64,000 bases of DNA from Paenibacillus catalpae (lineage in GTDB: Bacteria > Bacillota > Bacilli > Paenibacillales > Paenibacillaceae), in contig NZ_FOMT01000002.1 in NCBI RefSeq assembly GCF_900112695.1, positions 186,001-250,000 on the forward strand, read 5' to 3'. A program made the position numbers and the translations under genes. Each line of letters opens with the position of its first letter. Positions within the stretch are counted from its first letter, which is position 1. A model generated the notes under the pieces. It saw only the letters and a list, made by a program, of their open reading frames with translations, ran no database searches and had not been told where the DNA came from. Positions 43,753-52,734 of the stretch are shown one piece after another.

Positions 43753-44262
43753 TCAGCTTCGAGTCTGCTCCAGCTCAAGCAGCGCCGTCTTCATCGGAAG
43801 ACCTCCGCGGTAGCCGGTCATGGAGCCGGTCTTGCCGACAATACGATGGCAAGGCAGGACGATCAGAAGCGGATTGGCGCCCACGGCGGCGCCTACCGCA
43901 CGGGCGGCCTGCGGACGGCCGATGTTCTCTGCAAGATCGGAGTAAGCAGCCGTGCTGCCATACTGGACCTCGCTCATCGCCTGCCATACTCTTTGCTGGA
44001 ACGGAGTGCCGACCAGATCAAGCGGCAGCGTAAAGACATCCAGACTACCCTGAAAGTATTTCGAGAACTCATGCGTATAACGCTCCATCTCGGTATCATG
44101 GCGGACGAGCTCATATTCCGGCATGCGCGCTTCGGCCCATTCGGCCAGCTCGTCGAAGGAAGCGCCTTGCGAGCCTACATAACAAAGGCCGTTATCCGTC
44201 GCGGCCAAATGCAGATTCCAGTCATCATGCTGAAGCAGGGTCCAATATAAATGTTTTGTCAT
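43753..44262 (-). CDS. ogt: methylated-DNA--protein-cysteine methyltransferase
   Basis: A 169-residue O6-alkylguanine transferase. The suicide cysteine is in LLIVLPCHRIVG, with FQQRVWQAM and SYxD-like YSDLAENIGRPQAARAVG before it. It repairs O6-methylguanine by one-time transfer. Its ATG overlaps the adaA stop by four bases, so the two adaptive-response genes are coupled. Confidence 0.94.
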   Translation of the reverse strand: MTKHLYWTLLQHDDWNLHLAATDNGLCYVGSQGASFDELAEWAEARMPEYELVRHDTEMERYTHEFSKYFQGSLDVFTLPLDLVGTPFQQRVWQAMSEVQYGSTAAYSDLAENIGRPQAARAVGAAVGANPLLIVLPCHRIVGKTGSMTGYRGGLPMKTALLELEQTRS

Positions 44263-44828
44263 GGCTCTCGTTTCGCTCCTCGGTATTGGGTTGGGGTAAG
44301 TCCGGTTATGCCTTGAAACCTCGTTGCAAAATGGGCCGCGTTCGCAAAGCCGACCTGTCCTGCAATATCGGTAACGGCTAAGTCCGTTGAGGCAAGAAGC
44401 TTCATCGCCTCCCGGATCCGGATTTGCTGAATATAGGCCGCGGGCGTTAAGCCCGTTAGTCTTTTGAACGTGCGCTGCAGATGATAGGGGCTGAGATGAA
44501 GCACATCGGAAAGCAGCGTTAAAGGCAGGGCTTCCTGATAATGGGCTTCAATATAGGCACATGCCTGCGCTGCCCACTCTTCATCCGGAAGCTGCTGCTG
44601 GACGGGCTTGCATCGTTTGCACGGACGGAATTGTTCGGAAAGGGCCTCCCTGGCCGTATGGAAAATTCGGACATGCGAGCGGTTTGGAGGCTTGGATTTA
44701 CAGGACGGCCGGCAAAAGATTCCCGTTGTCTTTACTCCATAATACCATTGCCCATCATAAGACCTGTCATTCGACAGAACGGCAAGCCATTTGTCCTCCG
44801 GAATGCCGGCTATATCGCTATTACCCAT
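44259..44828 (-). CDS. adaA: AdaA-type methylphosphotriester repair and AraC regulator
   Basis: A 189-residue protein with an N-terminal Ada zinc domain (TGIFCRPSC and RPCKRC; the first Cys accepts the methyl of phosphotriesters) and a C-terminal AraC-type helix-turn-helix (PLTLLSDVLHLSPYHLQRTFKRLTG and VTDIAGQVGFANAAHFATRF). Methylation should turn it into an activator of repair genes. It precedes ogt and is divergent from alkA, forming a complete Ada response group. Confidence 0.94.
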   Translation of the reverse strand: MGNSDIAGIPEDKWLAVLSNDRSYDGQWYYGVKTTGIFCRPSCKSKPPNRSHVRIFHTAREALSEQFRPCKRCKPVQQQLPDEEWAAQACAYIEAHYQEALPLTLLSDVLHLSPYHLQRTFKRLTGLTPAAYIQQIRIREAMKLLASTDLAVTDIAGQVGFANAAHFATRFQGITGLTPTQYRGAKREP

Positions 44829-44960
44829 TTTGGATCACCTCTAGGCTCAGTATACCTCGAATAGCCCACAATCCGTAAGCAAGCAGGAATGAAAGCGCAA
44901 GATTACGAAAGCAGCCTGAAGGCTTTGTATGGTTGAATGGATGGAGTAGAATGGAATAAG

Positions 44961-44990
44961 TTCATGCTTGCGAAGCCATTATTATAGGAG
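44961..44990 (+). repeat. degenerate leader element upstream of alkA
   Basis: TTCATGCTTGCGAAGCCATT followed by ATTATAGGAG. It keeps the ATGCTTNCGAAG core and the ribosome site but has lost most of the hairpin. Confidence 0.55.
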
Positions 44991-44997
44991 AATGTCC

Positions 44998-45912
44998 ATG
45001 ACAAAAGACAAATCGGTGTTGCAGCATATCGGGTTACCGGAACCGTTTAACTACGATGAGACAATCAGTTACCTGCAACGATCGCCAAATGAGCCGCTCT
45101 ACCAAGTGGAAGGCAATGCCGTGTATCGGCTAATTCCAATGGGCAGCGATGAAGAGCCTGCGGCTGTTGAGATCCGAAAGTCCGGCGAGGGCGGACTGCT
45201 GGTGAGATATATGGGTGAGACAAAAGTCAGCTTGGAGCAGCAGAGGAAGGCGGAAGCTTATATCCGTGAATGGTTTGATTTCGATACGGATTTGCTGCCA
45301 TTTTATGAGATGGCCCGTCAGGACCCGCTGTTAAGTCAAACCATCGACCGCTTATACGGCCTGCGGAATATTGGAATCCCGGATCTGTTCGAGGCGTTAT
45401 GCTGGGGCATTATCGGGCAGCAGATTAACCTGACCTTCGCGTATAAGCTGAAGCAGCGGTTCGTGGAGGCATACGGCCATAGTGTGGAGCACGAGGGAAG
45501 AACGTTCTGGCAGTTCCCTGTTCCGGAAGTGGTCGCTGCGTTAAAGCCGGAGGATATGGCGCCTATGCAGATGTCAGTCAAAAAATCCGAGTATCTCATT
45601 GGCGTTGCCGAGTTGATGGCGGATGGTTCATTAAACAAGCAGAAGCTGCTGGAGCTTGGAGATACCGGTTCTATTGAAAAGCAGCTGACAAGCATTCGCG
45701 GCATCGGACCATGGACGGCTCATTATGCATTGATGCGCTGCCTGCGGCTACCGGATGCTTTTCCGATTGCGGATGTAGGTCTGCATAACTCGATTAAAGC
45801 TTTGACCGGCAGCGATGTTAAGCCCACGATCACGGAGATTAAGCGGATCGCGGAAGGCTGGAAAGGCTGGGAGTCGTACGCGACATTTTATTTATGGCGG
45901 ATGCTGTATTAA
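44998..45912 (+). CDS. alkA: DNA-3-methyladenine glycosylase II (AlkA-like)
   Basis: A 304-residue HhH-GPD glycosylase. The hairpin and catalytic region is SIRGIGPWTAHYALMRCLRLPDAFPIADVG with the Asp at the end, and an N-terminal AlkA-type domain precedes it. It excises alkylated purines. The start at 44998 is seven bases after AGGAG. It is divergent from adaA-ogt, so it likely belongs to the same adaptive response. It leads into an SDR gene 19 bases downstream. Confidence 0.92.
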   Translation: MTKDKSVLQHIGLPEPFNYDETISYLQRSPNEPLYQVEGNAVYRLIPMGSDEEPAAVEIRKSGEGGLLVRYMGETKVSLEQQRKAEAYIREWFDFDTDLLPFYEMARQDPLLSQTIDRLYGLRNIGIPDLFEALCWGIIGQQINLTFAYKLKQRFVEAYGHSVEHEGRTFWQFPVPEVVAALKPEDMAPMQMSVKKSEYLIGVAELMADGSLNKQKLLELGDTGSIEKQLTSIRGIGPWTAHYALMRCLRLPDAFPIADVGLHNSIKALTGSDVKPTITEIKRIAEGWKGWESYATFYLWRMLY

Positions 45913-45931
45913 GGAAGGGGAATGGATCGGG

Positions 45932-46678
45932 ATGAAGTTTGATGGAAAAGTGGTTGTCATTACGGGGGCGGGCAAAGGAATCGGGGCAGCGCTGGCCGAA
46001 GCGTATGCAGCCGAAGGCGCTCGTGTTGCGGCACTTGATCGCGATGCTGAGCTGGTGGAGCAGACCGTAAGCCGCGTAACGGCGTCAGGCGGGCAGGCCG
46101 CTATCTATACGGCGGATATCAGCAGACCGAAAGAGATTGAGGCTGTTTTTACGGCGATTGAGGAGCAGTTTGGACGAATTGATGTGCTGATCAATAATGC
46201 GGGCTTGGGCATCTGGAAATCCCCTTATGATCTGGCTTTGGATGAATGGGATTATGTGCTGAATACGAACCTGCGGGGGACATTCCTGTGTGCCAAAGAA
46301 GCGGCCAAACGGATGCGTGGATATGGTGGAGGGGCAATCGTGAATCTGGCTTCGACACGTGCGCTGATGTCCGAGCCGAATTCGGAGGCTTATGCAGCGT
46401 CAAAAGGCGGGATCGTCGCGCTGACGCATGCGCTCGCCGTTTCGTTAGGACCCGATCATATCCGGGTGAACGCCATTAGCCCGGGCTGGATCGAGACCGG
46501 GGATTACGATGCACTGCATCCGGAGGATCACACACAGCATCCGGCTGGACGAGTCGGCAGGCCGGATGACATTACCCGCGCATGCTTTTATCTGACCGAT
46601 CCGGCGAATGATTTCGTAACCGGCATGAATATGGTCGTCGACGGCGGCATGACGCGGAAAATGATCTACGAGGAGTAA
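45932..46678 (+). CDS. short-chain dehydrogenase/reductase
   Basis: A 248-residue SDR: cofactor loop TGAGKGIG, LINNAG, the active-site Ser (NLASTRAL), YAASK and a C-terminal GMNMVVDGGMTRK. Classical SDR fold with NAD(P) specificity not certain; Asp at the end of strand 2 (ALDRDAE) favours NAD. It is 19 bases after alkA, though a link with repair is unlikely. ATG 45932 is the conserved start. Confidence 0.9.
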   Translation: MKFDGKVVVITGAGKGIGAALAEAYAAEGARVAALDRDAELVEQTVSRVTASGGQAAIYTADISRPKEIEAVFTAIEEQFGRIDVLINNAGLGIWKSPYDLALDEWDYVLNTNLRGTFLCAKEAAKRMRGYGGGAIVNLASTRALMSEPNSEAYAASKGGIVALTHALAVSLGPDHIRVNAISPGWIETGDYDALHPEDHTQHPAGRVGRPDDITRACFYLTDPANDFVTGMNMVVDGGMTRKMIYEE

Positions 46679-46902
46679 GGTGACCTGTATGTTATGCTTG
46701 GTCCAAAATGTACATGGCGGCACATCCGGTGAAACGTCGATAGTGGCATGACCGCTGAAGCGGCATTAAAGTAGTCTGGTGGAACAAAGATTGTGAATGA
46801 CTAATCTAAGCTGAGTTTTGCACTCCGAACAAGGGGGGACAGGCGGTCGACCGAGCCACGTTTTCAATGTCCAGCGGAACGCTGTTAGGCCATCCTCCAC
46901 GA

Positions 46903-47118
46903 TTACGTTGGATTTCATGCAACCTAATTAGTCTTGAACCGGGGTTAAAGCTGCCACGTTGGATGTTGTCCAACGAAATCAGCTGTTTTTGAAGCAAAGA
47001 GGCGATTAGAGCGCATTACGCTGGATGGAATCCAACGTAGCCTCTATTCGCCTCTTTAGTCTGGCAATTTTACTGGATGGAATCCAATGTAGCCCGAAGC
47101 GCAATAAAGGGGCTACAT
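46903..47118. repeat. cluster of TACGTTGGA-type palindromes, including a 60-nt nested hairpin
   Basis: In a gene-free stretch (46679-47141): CGTTGGA / TCCAACG at 46957-46975, TACGCTGGAT / ATCCAACGTA at 47017-47039 nested inside AAAGAGGCGA / TCGCCTCTTT arms (about 46996-47057), ACTGGAT / ATCCAAT near 47072-47090, and ATGTAGCCC / GGGCTACAT at 47088-47118. The TTGGAT core recurs. One of these may act as a terminator between the convergent SDR and luciferase-like genes. Confidence 0.7.
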
Positions 47119-47141
47119 CGATTCAACCTCTTGCGCCATAC

Positions 47142-48149
47142 TTATCCTTGAAGCCCAAACGCCTCAGCAATGAGACGATACGACTTCAAGCGAGCCTCGA
47201 AGTTATGAATCGAGCTCATAACAAGCACCTCATCCGCCTGGTATTGCTCGGCCATCTGCAGAATACCGGCTTTTACTTGCTCCGGAGTACCGATAATTCG
47301 GCGCTCGCGAGCGCGGTTAATCCGGTACAGATCGGACTCCGTATACGGATAATCGTAGGCGGTTTGCACGGACGGGAAGCTGATCTGATCGATGCCGTTC
47401 TCCAGCAGCAGGAAGAACAAGTCCGTGCTGAGCGCGAGCTCGTTCGCTTCTTCCTGCGTGTCTGCGCAGATCGCAAGCACGGCAATCATCGAATGGGGCT
47501 TATCATTAATGACGGAAGGCTCGAAGTTTTCCAGGTAATGCTTCATTGCAGTCTCGCCGCCCGGCGTCCCGAAGAACTGCGCGAAGGCATAGCTTGTGCC
47601 GAGCTGGGCTGCAATACGTGCACTCTCATAGCTGGAGCCAAGCAGCCAAACTTCCGGGATCTCCTCGATCGCAGGAGCGGCATGCAGATTGGCAAATGGA
47701 TGGCCTTCCGGCTGTTTTCCTCGCAAGTATCCGATTAAATCCATAATTTGCTGCGGATACTTGTTAATGTCCACAAACTTGTTTTCCTGCAGAGCTCTTG
47801 TCGCCATCGGCATACCGCCCGGCGCTCGGCCAAGGCCGACATCAATCCTGCCGGGATGAAGGGCCTCCAGAAGCTTGAAATTCTCCGCGACTTTGTAGGA
47901 GCTGTAATGCGGCAGCATAATGCCGCCGGAACCGACGCGAATGCGTGAAGTGGCTGCTGCCAGATGGGCGATCAGAATTTCAGGGCTGGAGAAGGACAAC
48001 ATTCTTCCGGCGTGATGCTCGGAGATCCAGTACCGGCCGTATCCCAGCTTGTCGGCTTCTTGTGCCAGACGGGTTGTGTCAGCCAAGGTGGCGGCTGCGT
48101 TTAGTCCTTCGTTAATATGTGACTGGTCGAGAATACCCAGTTTGATCAT
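47142..48149 (-). CDS. LLM-class luciferase-like flavin monooxygenase
   Basis: A 335-residue TIM-barrel enzyme: LGILDQSHINEG at the N-terminus, YWISEHHAGRM, VGSGGIMLPHYSSYKVAENFKLLEALHPGRID and VGLGRAPGG, all standard for F420- or FMN-linked LLM proteins, here FMN by Firmicute context. Substrate unknown. The start at 48149 follows GGAGGTG; an ATG eight codons earlier is also open. Confidence 0.9.
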   Translation of the reverse strand: MIKLGILDQSHINEGLNAAATLADTTRLAQEADKLGYGRYWISEHHAGRMLSFSSPEILIAHLAAATSRIRVGSGGIMLPHYSSYKVAENFKLLEALHPGRIDVGLGRAPGGMPMATRALQENKFVDINKYPQQIMDLIGYLRGKQPEGHPFANLHAAPAIEEIPEVWLLGSSYESARIAAQLGTSYAFAQFFGTPGGETAMKHYLENFEPSVINDKPHSMIAVLAICADTQEEANELALSTDLFFLLLENGIDQISFPSVQTAYDYPYTESDLYRINRARERRIIGTPEQVKAGILQMAEQYQADEVLVMSSIHNFEARLKSYRLIAEAFGLQG

Positions 48150-48331
48150 GAGTGCGGCGCACCTCCCGTGCAATAAGTATATCCAACCTTGATTATACTC
48201 TAAATTGCGAACTGTTACAAAAATAAGTACAGTAGGCGTGATGGCCGCATCCCAAGGCGCAAATATTGACTTCAGGCGCTATAAAGGGTATTATTACACA
48301 AGCTTGAATACGAATAGTAAGGGTGAAAATC

Positions 48332-48610
48332 TTGAATTCGAAACTTCAAATTAAGAGCGTAACCTTAGCGGACAAAGACTTGAAATCCGGTTTATTCCAG
48401 TACATTATGACGCTTGCCGACGGCTCCAGAGCAAGACTTTTCTACAGCAACAAACCAGAGTGGCATCTGACAGGCGTAACCCGTCTGCTCAACGTTCCAT
48501 GCCCGCTGTGCATGAAAGACTACTACTGCGGCTGCTTTGAGAAAAATGCAGAGCTGTTCGACCGTCAAGTGAATGAGAACGATTTTATTCCTGCATCCAT
48601 GAGAGCTTAG
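48332..48610 (+). CDS. hypothetical protein with a C-P-L-C / C-G-C cysteine cluster (92 aa)
   Basis: I do not recognise a named family. The middle holds VPCPLCMKDYYCGCFEKN, four to five cysteines in about 15 residues, which could bind zinc or an iron-sulfur cluster. The N-terminal half alternates strands and charged turns. TTG 48332 with AGGGTGA five bases upstream is chosen; GTG 48323 is also possible. A long hairpin terminator follows. Confidence 0.72.
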   Translation: MNSKLQIKSVTLADKDLKSGLFQYIMTLADGSRARLFYSNKPEWHLTGVTRLLNVPCPLCMKDYYCGCFEKNAELFDRQVNENDFIPASMRA

Positions 48611-48628
48611 GCTTTTTAGAGTGATTGA

Positions 48629-48705
48629 ACAAACGGCTTCGTTTAAGCGTGAATCCGCTGCCCATTAGGGCGGCATCGGTTCAACGTTTAACGAAGCCGT
48701 TTTGT
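48629..48705. terminator. long hairpin terminator
   Basis: ACAAACGGCTTCGTTTAAGC arms pair with CAACGTTTAACGAAGCCGTT; T-runs on both strands. Between convergent genes. Confidence 0.85.
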
Positions 48706-48742
48706 TATTCTTGGACAAAGCCGTTTTGTTTTGCAGCCTATT

Positions 48743-50224
48743 TTATTCCCGAGCTCCGCCTTCCACGATATCGAAGAAATAATGGGCAAGATCATCACAG
48801 GCGGAGGTTGGATCCAAAGATTGCGGTGCGCAGACTTGCAGGAGTGTGGCAGTTACCGGAAGCTGATCATTGCTTATCGGGTAAACGCCTTTCTCGTCAA
48901 TTCCAAAGTTATTTTCGCCTTTCATCGCATAACTTCCTTGCATGCTATCGAGGGAAAGCTCTAGCTTCACATACTGATGATCTCCGCCGGTTGGCTTCAA
49001 ATCCATCAACTTCAGGGTTTGTATCCGCTCAATGAAATGCTCCGCCATCATCTGCCTGGGGAACTGTACCCACCCGTCCGTTTTGTAGCGTTTGACCTCC
49101 ACGGATTGATCCTCTGCACGGTACGTGGCAGACGTATGAAGGAAGCGGTCGGGTGCCGAATCAGGCTCTACGAATTCAAATTTCAGCTGCTTTATCTGAC
49201 CATTTCCCGCGAGGACTGTCTCGAAGCTCTCAATTCTGGCATTATGGTTGACGGGCGAGCGGGCGGCAATCATTTTCCACACACCGTCAACCCCAAGCTC
49301 CTCCACCGATATATTTCGCATTGTCGTGTTCCGTAATTCGGGAGTCATCTTATTTTCAATCCAGGGTACAACCAGCTGCAACGCAAACATCAGCAAACCA
49401 AGCAGGGCAGCCTTATGTTTAACCGCGAGATTGGGCCTTGGCCTTCGGAAAAATAACAGGTATGCAGCAAAGCCTAGCGGGAGCCGCATGCTATTGATCG
49501 TGAATGTAAATCCTCCCAGCAGCATATGGCCGACGAGCTTCCATCCCAATCCGTTCTCGGGATCTGTGCGCTTGCGGTAAAGCATGACCAGAATGCCGAT
49601 AACCAGCACGGTGAAGACGATGGGAAGCAAAATCCCGTAATACGAAGTGTTATATTTCTGGTATCCATACAAGTAAAAGCCGGAGAAGCGGACATTAGCC
49701 CCCTGCGAAAACTTGTCGAGCTCTGTCTCATTAATAGAAACCGAAGTTAAATTTCCCGGCCCCTCGCCTGCGCCATAAGTCCCGCCGAGTAAGTCTTCTC
49801 CGGTTGCATCCGTTATTATCCATTTGGGGTTTCCTGTACCTGTAAAAGGGTCGTTCGCCAGATGAGAAATCGACAGAAGCTGGCCGGAGGTTCTGCCTGG
49901 ATGAGGAACAACATTCAATTGAATATAAAATTCCGTGTCGCGCCTGACGATCTTCTCCAGAATGATGTCCGAATCGAATTTTTTTGCAATAACCAGATCA
50001 AGCTTTGTCTCCCCGATCTCCTTCGGAATCCATTCCGGCTTCAGAAAGAAATCTACCGACATTTCCGCCTTAACAAGTGAGAGGCTATATCCTTTTTGGT
50101 TAATAATCCGATCGTAAACCGCCTCACTGCGGTTATGGTAAAGCCAGGATGCCGTGCACAGAATACTAAGCAAAAGAGCAAGTATCGAGATTTGTAAAAT
50201 TATTTTCTTGTTCAACCTCACCAT
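48743..50224 (-). CDS. hypothetical multi-pass membrane protein (493 aa)
   Basis: One N-terminal membrane segment (IILQISILALLLSILC), a large extracytoplasmic domain to about residue 205, then two to four membrane segments (GILLPIVFTVLVIGILVMLY; LGGFTFTINSM; AALLGLLMFALQLVVPW) and a final domain of about 190 residues outside. I do not recognise a family. No ligase, kinase or transporter motif is visible. It stands alone next to argS on the same strand. Confidence 0.75.
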   Translation of the reverse strand: MVRLNKKIILQISILALLLSILCTASWLYHNRSEAVYDRIINQKGYSLSLVKAEMSVDFFLKPEWIPKEIGETKLDLVIAKKFDSDIILEKIVRRDTEFYIQLNVVPHPGRTSGQLLSISHLANDPFTGTGNPKWIITDATGEDLLGGTYGAGEGPGNLTSVSINETELDKFSQGANVRFSGFYLYGYQKYNTSYYGILLPIVFTVLVIGILVMLYRKRTDPENGLGWKLVGHMLLGGFTFTINSMRLPLGFAAYLLFFRRPRPNLAVKHKAALLGLLMFALQLVVPWIENKMTPELRNTTMRNISVEELGVDGVWKMIAARSPVNHNARIESFETVLAGNGQIKQLKFEFVEPDSAPDRFLHTSATYRAEDQSVEVKRYKTDGWVQFPRQMMAEHFIERIQTLKLMDLKPTGGDHQYVKLELSLDSMQGSYAMKGENNFGIDEKGVYPISNDQLPVTATLLQVCAPQSLDPTSACDDLAHYFFDIVEGGARE

Positions 50225-50324
50225 TCCCCGCTTTCTGTCCGGCCATAGAAGATAAACCTATCACTATATACAATGGAAAAACAAGGAAGGTTGCGGTGGG
50301 TTGTAAAATAACTCCCTTTAGCAC

Positions 50325-52016
50325 TTACATCTCCTTCAAAGCCTTAACTCCAAGCATATGGAGCCCATCCTCGACGCATTCGGCCGTCAGGCGGACAAGC
50401 GCCAGCTTTGCGCTTTGCTCGGCAGTGTTGCCGGTAATGATCTTCTCATGATGGTAGAACCGGTTAAACGTCTGAGCGAGCTCAATCAAATAACGGGCGA
50501 CAACGGATGGTTCATATCGCTGGGCTGCTTGGACGAGCACATCCGGGTAGCGCATCAAAGACTTCACCAGCTGCCAAGAGTAGTCGCCTTCGGTGTGCAG
50601 GTAATCGGCAGCTTCACTTTGAACTTGCTCCCCCGAATTTCCGCTTGCTGCCTTCCGCAGCAGGCTTTGCGTTCTGGCATAGGTATACTGTACGTACGGC
50701 CCGGTCTCGCCCTCAAAATTAACGACATCCTCTAGCGAGAAGTTCACCTCATGCAGCCGAGAGTGCAGCAGGTCTCCAAAGATGACGGCTCCAACGCCAA
50801 CCGCTTCCGCAACCTCGTTCTTGCCGGAGAGGGTCGGATTTTTCTCTTCAATGATGCGTAGAGCATGCGATGCGGCTTCATCCAGAACATCCTCTAGGAA
50901 GACGACCTTGCCTCTGCGGGTAGACATTTTTTGCCCGTCCATCAGCATGAGTCCAAACGGGATGTGCTTGCAGGATTTAGCCCAGTCGAATCCCATTCGA
51001 TTGAGCACCAGGAACAGCTGACGGAAATGGAGGGATTGCTCCGCACCTACCACATACAGCAGCTCCTCGCCTTGCATCTGGTCATGACGGTAAATCGCGG
51101 TTGCAAGATCACGGGTTGCATAGATGGACGAGCCGTCGGATTTTTTGATGATGCAAGGAGGAAGCCCTTCTTCATCCAGACGTACCACTAACGCGCCGTC
51201 GCTCTCTTCGAGCAATCCGAGCTGTGAGAGCTGATCCACCACGGCATCCATTTTATCGTTATAGAAGCTTTCCCCAAGATAGTGATCGAAGGCAACGCCA
51301 AGGCGGTCGTAGAGCTTATTAAAAGCTGCAAGGCTGTCCTCAATGAACATGCTCCAATAGCGGCGGGCTTCCGGGTCTCCGGTCTCCAGCTTGACGAACC
51401 ATTCCCGTGCTTCCGTCTCGAGTTCCGGCCGGAGCTTTGCTTCTTCATGAAAACGGACATACAGCTCAAGATACGCTTTGATCGGATCTTCGGCTTTGTC
51501 CGCGGGACCACCCCAATGCAGATAAGCGGTAATCATTTTGCCGAATTGAGTACCCCAGTCCCCTAGGTGATTGACGTTAACTGTTTCGTAGCCTGCCTTG
51601 CCAAGCAGGTTGTAAAGTGCGTTGCCAATCATTGTAGAGCGCAGATGTCCGATGCCAAACGGCTTTGCGATGTTAGGGGAGGACATGTCGATAATGACGC
51701 GTTTGCCTTTGCCAATTTCCGGTATTTGCGCTCCGCCATTCTTCACGAATTGTCCTATCACCGCTGCGCGGTTGAACTTGAAATTAAGGTATGGACCGGC
51801 AGCGGATGTCGTCCACAGGCTGTTGCTTGGCAGGGAAGTTGCCAGCTGTCCGGCAATTTGCGCCGGGCTTTGCTTCATCAGCTTCGACAGGGCAAAGCAG
51901 GGGAAGGCGACGTCTCCAAGCTGCTCGTTAGGCGGAAATTCCAGAAGCTCCGCAATTTGCTGGCTGGATAGGGAGCAGTGCTCCGCAAGACTGGCGGCAA
52001 TCATTTCTTTTAACAT
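50325..52016 (-). CDS. argS: arginyl-tRNA synthetase
   Basis: A 563-residue class I synthetase: add-1 domain at the N-terminus, HIGH motif as FGIGHLRST (about residue 122), and the KMSK region as GQKMSTRRGKVV, which keeps K but with STR as common in ArgS. The anticodon-binding DALR domain ends the protein. It is preceded by a T-box leader. Essential for translation; this may be one of two argS copies, as a T-box-controlled ArgS is often an accessory or amino-acid-responsive copy. Confidence 0.95.
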   Translation of the reverse strand: MLKEMIAASLAEHCSLSSQQIAELLEFPPNEQLGDVAFPCFALSKLMKQSPAQIAGQLATSLPSNSLWTTSAAGPYLNFKFNRAAVIGQFVKNGGAQIPEIGKGKRVIIDMSSPNIAKPFGIGHLRSTMIGNALYNLLGKAGYETVNVNHLGDWGTQFGKMITAYLHWGGPADKAEDPIKAYLELYVRFHEEAKLRPELETEAREWFVKLETGDPEARRYWSMFIEDSLAAFNKLYDRLGVAFDHYLGESFYNDKMDAVVDQLSQLGLLEESDGALVVRLDEEGLPPCIIKKSDGSSIYATRDLATAIYRHDQMQGEELLYVVGAEQSLHFRQLFLVLNRMGFDWAKSCKHIPFGLMLMDGQKMSTRRGKVVFLEDVLDEAASHALRIIEEKNPTLSGKNEVAEAVGVGAVIFGDLLHSRLHEVNFSLEDVVNFEGETGPYVQYTYARTQSLLRKAASGNSGEQVQSEAADYLHTEGDYSWQLVKSLMRYPDVLVQAAQRYEPSVVARYLIELAQTFNRFYHHEKIITGNTAEQSAKLALVRLTAECVEDGLHMLGVKALKEM

Positions 52017-52059
52017 AAAGGTAAGCCTCCTGAAAAAATGGTAGCAAAAATAAAAACAT

Positions 52060-52325
52060 AAAACCCCCGTCTCGTAAGAGACGGGGGTTAATCCCGCGGT
52101 GCCACTCTTGTTGCTTATAGGCAGGCAGAGGTATTAAATAAACGCGCTGCTATAAGCATCTCGCCGTTGTAACGGTACTGAACCGGGCAGGCCTACTGAA
52201 AATCGGTTCGGCGAGCCATCTCCCGGGTCCTCTTCGCAAAATGCGCCATCGCCGGCTTTCACCAACCCGGCTCGCTGCTTATGGTTATCATCCTGCTACT
52301 GTCCCGTTCCTCGATGTTATATAAC
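52060..52325 (-). promoter_or_regulatory. T-box leader of argS
   Basis: The minus strand shows the T-box sequence AGAGTGGCACCGCGG (52094-52108 on plus) and just after it the terminator stem AACCCCCGTCTC / GAGACGGGGGTT (52062-52089). A stem I with GACAGTAG and a GAACCGATTT specifier-loop segment lies upstream; CGA (52203-52205) fits an arginine specifier codon. It should activate argS when tRNA-Arg is uncharged. Confidence 0.9.
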
Positions 52326-52359
52326 GACCATCATACTTTATGTTATCTGAATAATCAAT

Positions 52360-52683
52360 CTATTGCATCGTACGTTGGCTAAGAATTTGAATAAACGACT
52401 GGCAGGCCACAAAAGTCCGCATCACCGTAATCGGCTCGCCATCCTTATACAGGGCCATGGCAGGAACGGCGCGCAGCTCAAGCGGAGCGGCTGTCTGCGG
52501 GAACAGATCGATGTTAACCGAAGCAACGGTCATCTCGCCGCGAAGAGAAGGGATGGCGACCTCGAGCTGTCCGGCAATCGTATGGCAGGGGGTGCAGAAG
52601 GTACTTCGGTACAGAACAAGCACAGAGCCTCCGCTTGCGATTGCTTCCTGCAGCTGTTGATCAGTGAACTGGTTCAAAGACAT
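52360..52683 (-). CDS. thioredoxin-family protein
   Basis: A 107-residue single thioredoxin domain with a redox CTPC (YRSTFCTPCHTIAGQ), VNIDLFPQ and a cis-Pro in LRAVPAMALY. No signal peptide, so cytoplasmic. A CTPC active site is less common than CGPC and may shift the redox potential. GGGAGATAACG lies at the start. Short gene between argS and ldh on the same strand. Confidence 0.85.
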   Translation of the reverse strand: MSLNQFTDQQLQEAIASGGSVLVLYRSTFCTPCHTIAGQLEVAIPSLRGEMTVASVNIDLFPQTAAPLELRAVPAMALYKDGEPITVMRTFVACQSFIQILSQRTMQ

Positions 52684-52734
52684 AAGGTACGTTATCTCCC
52701 GGTTAGTAAGAATAAGATGATGCCCTCCATTGTA

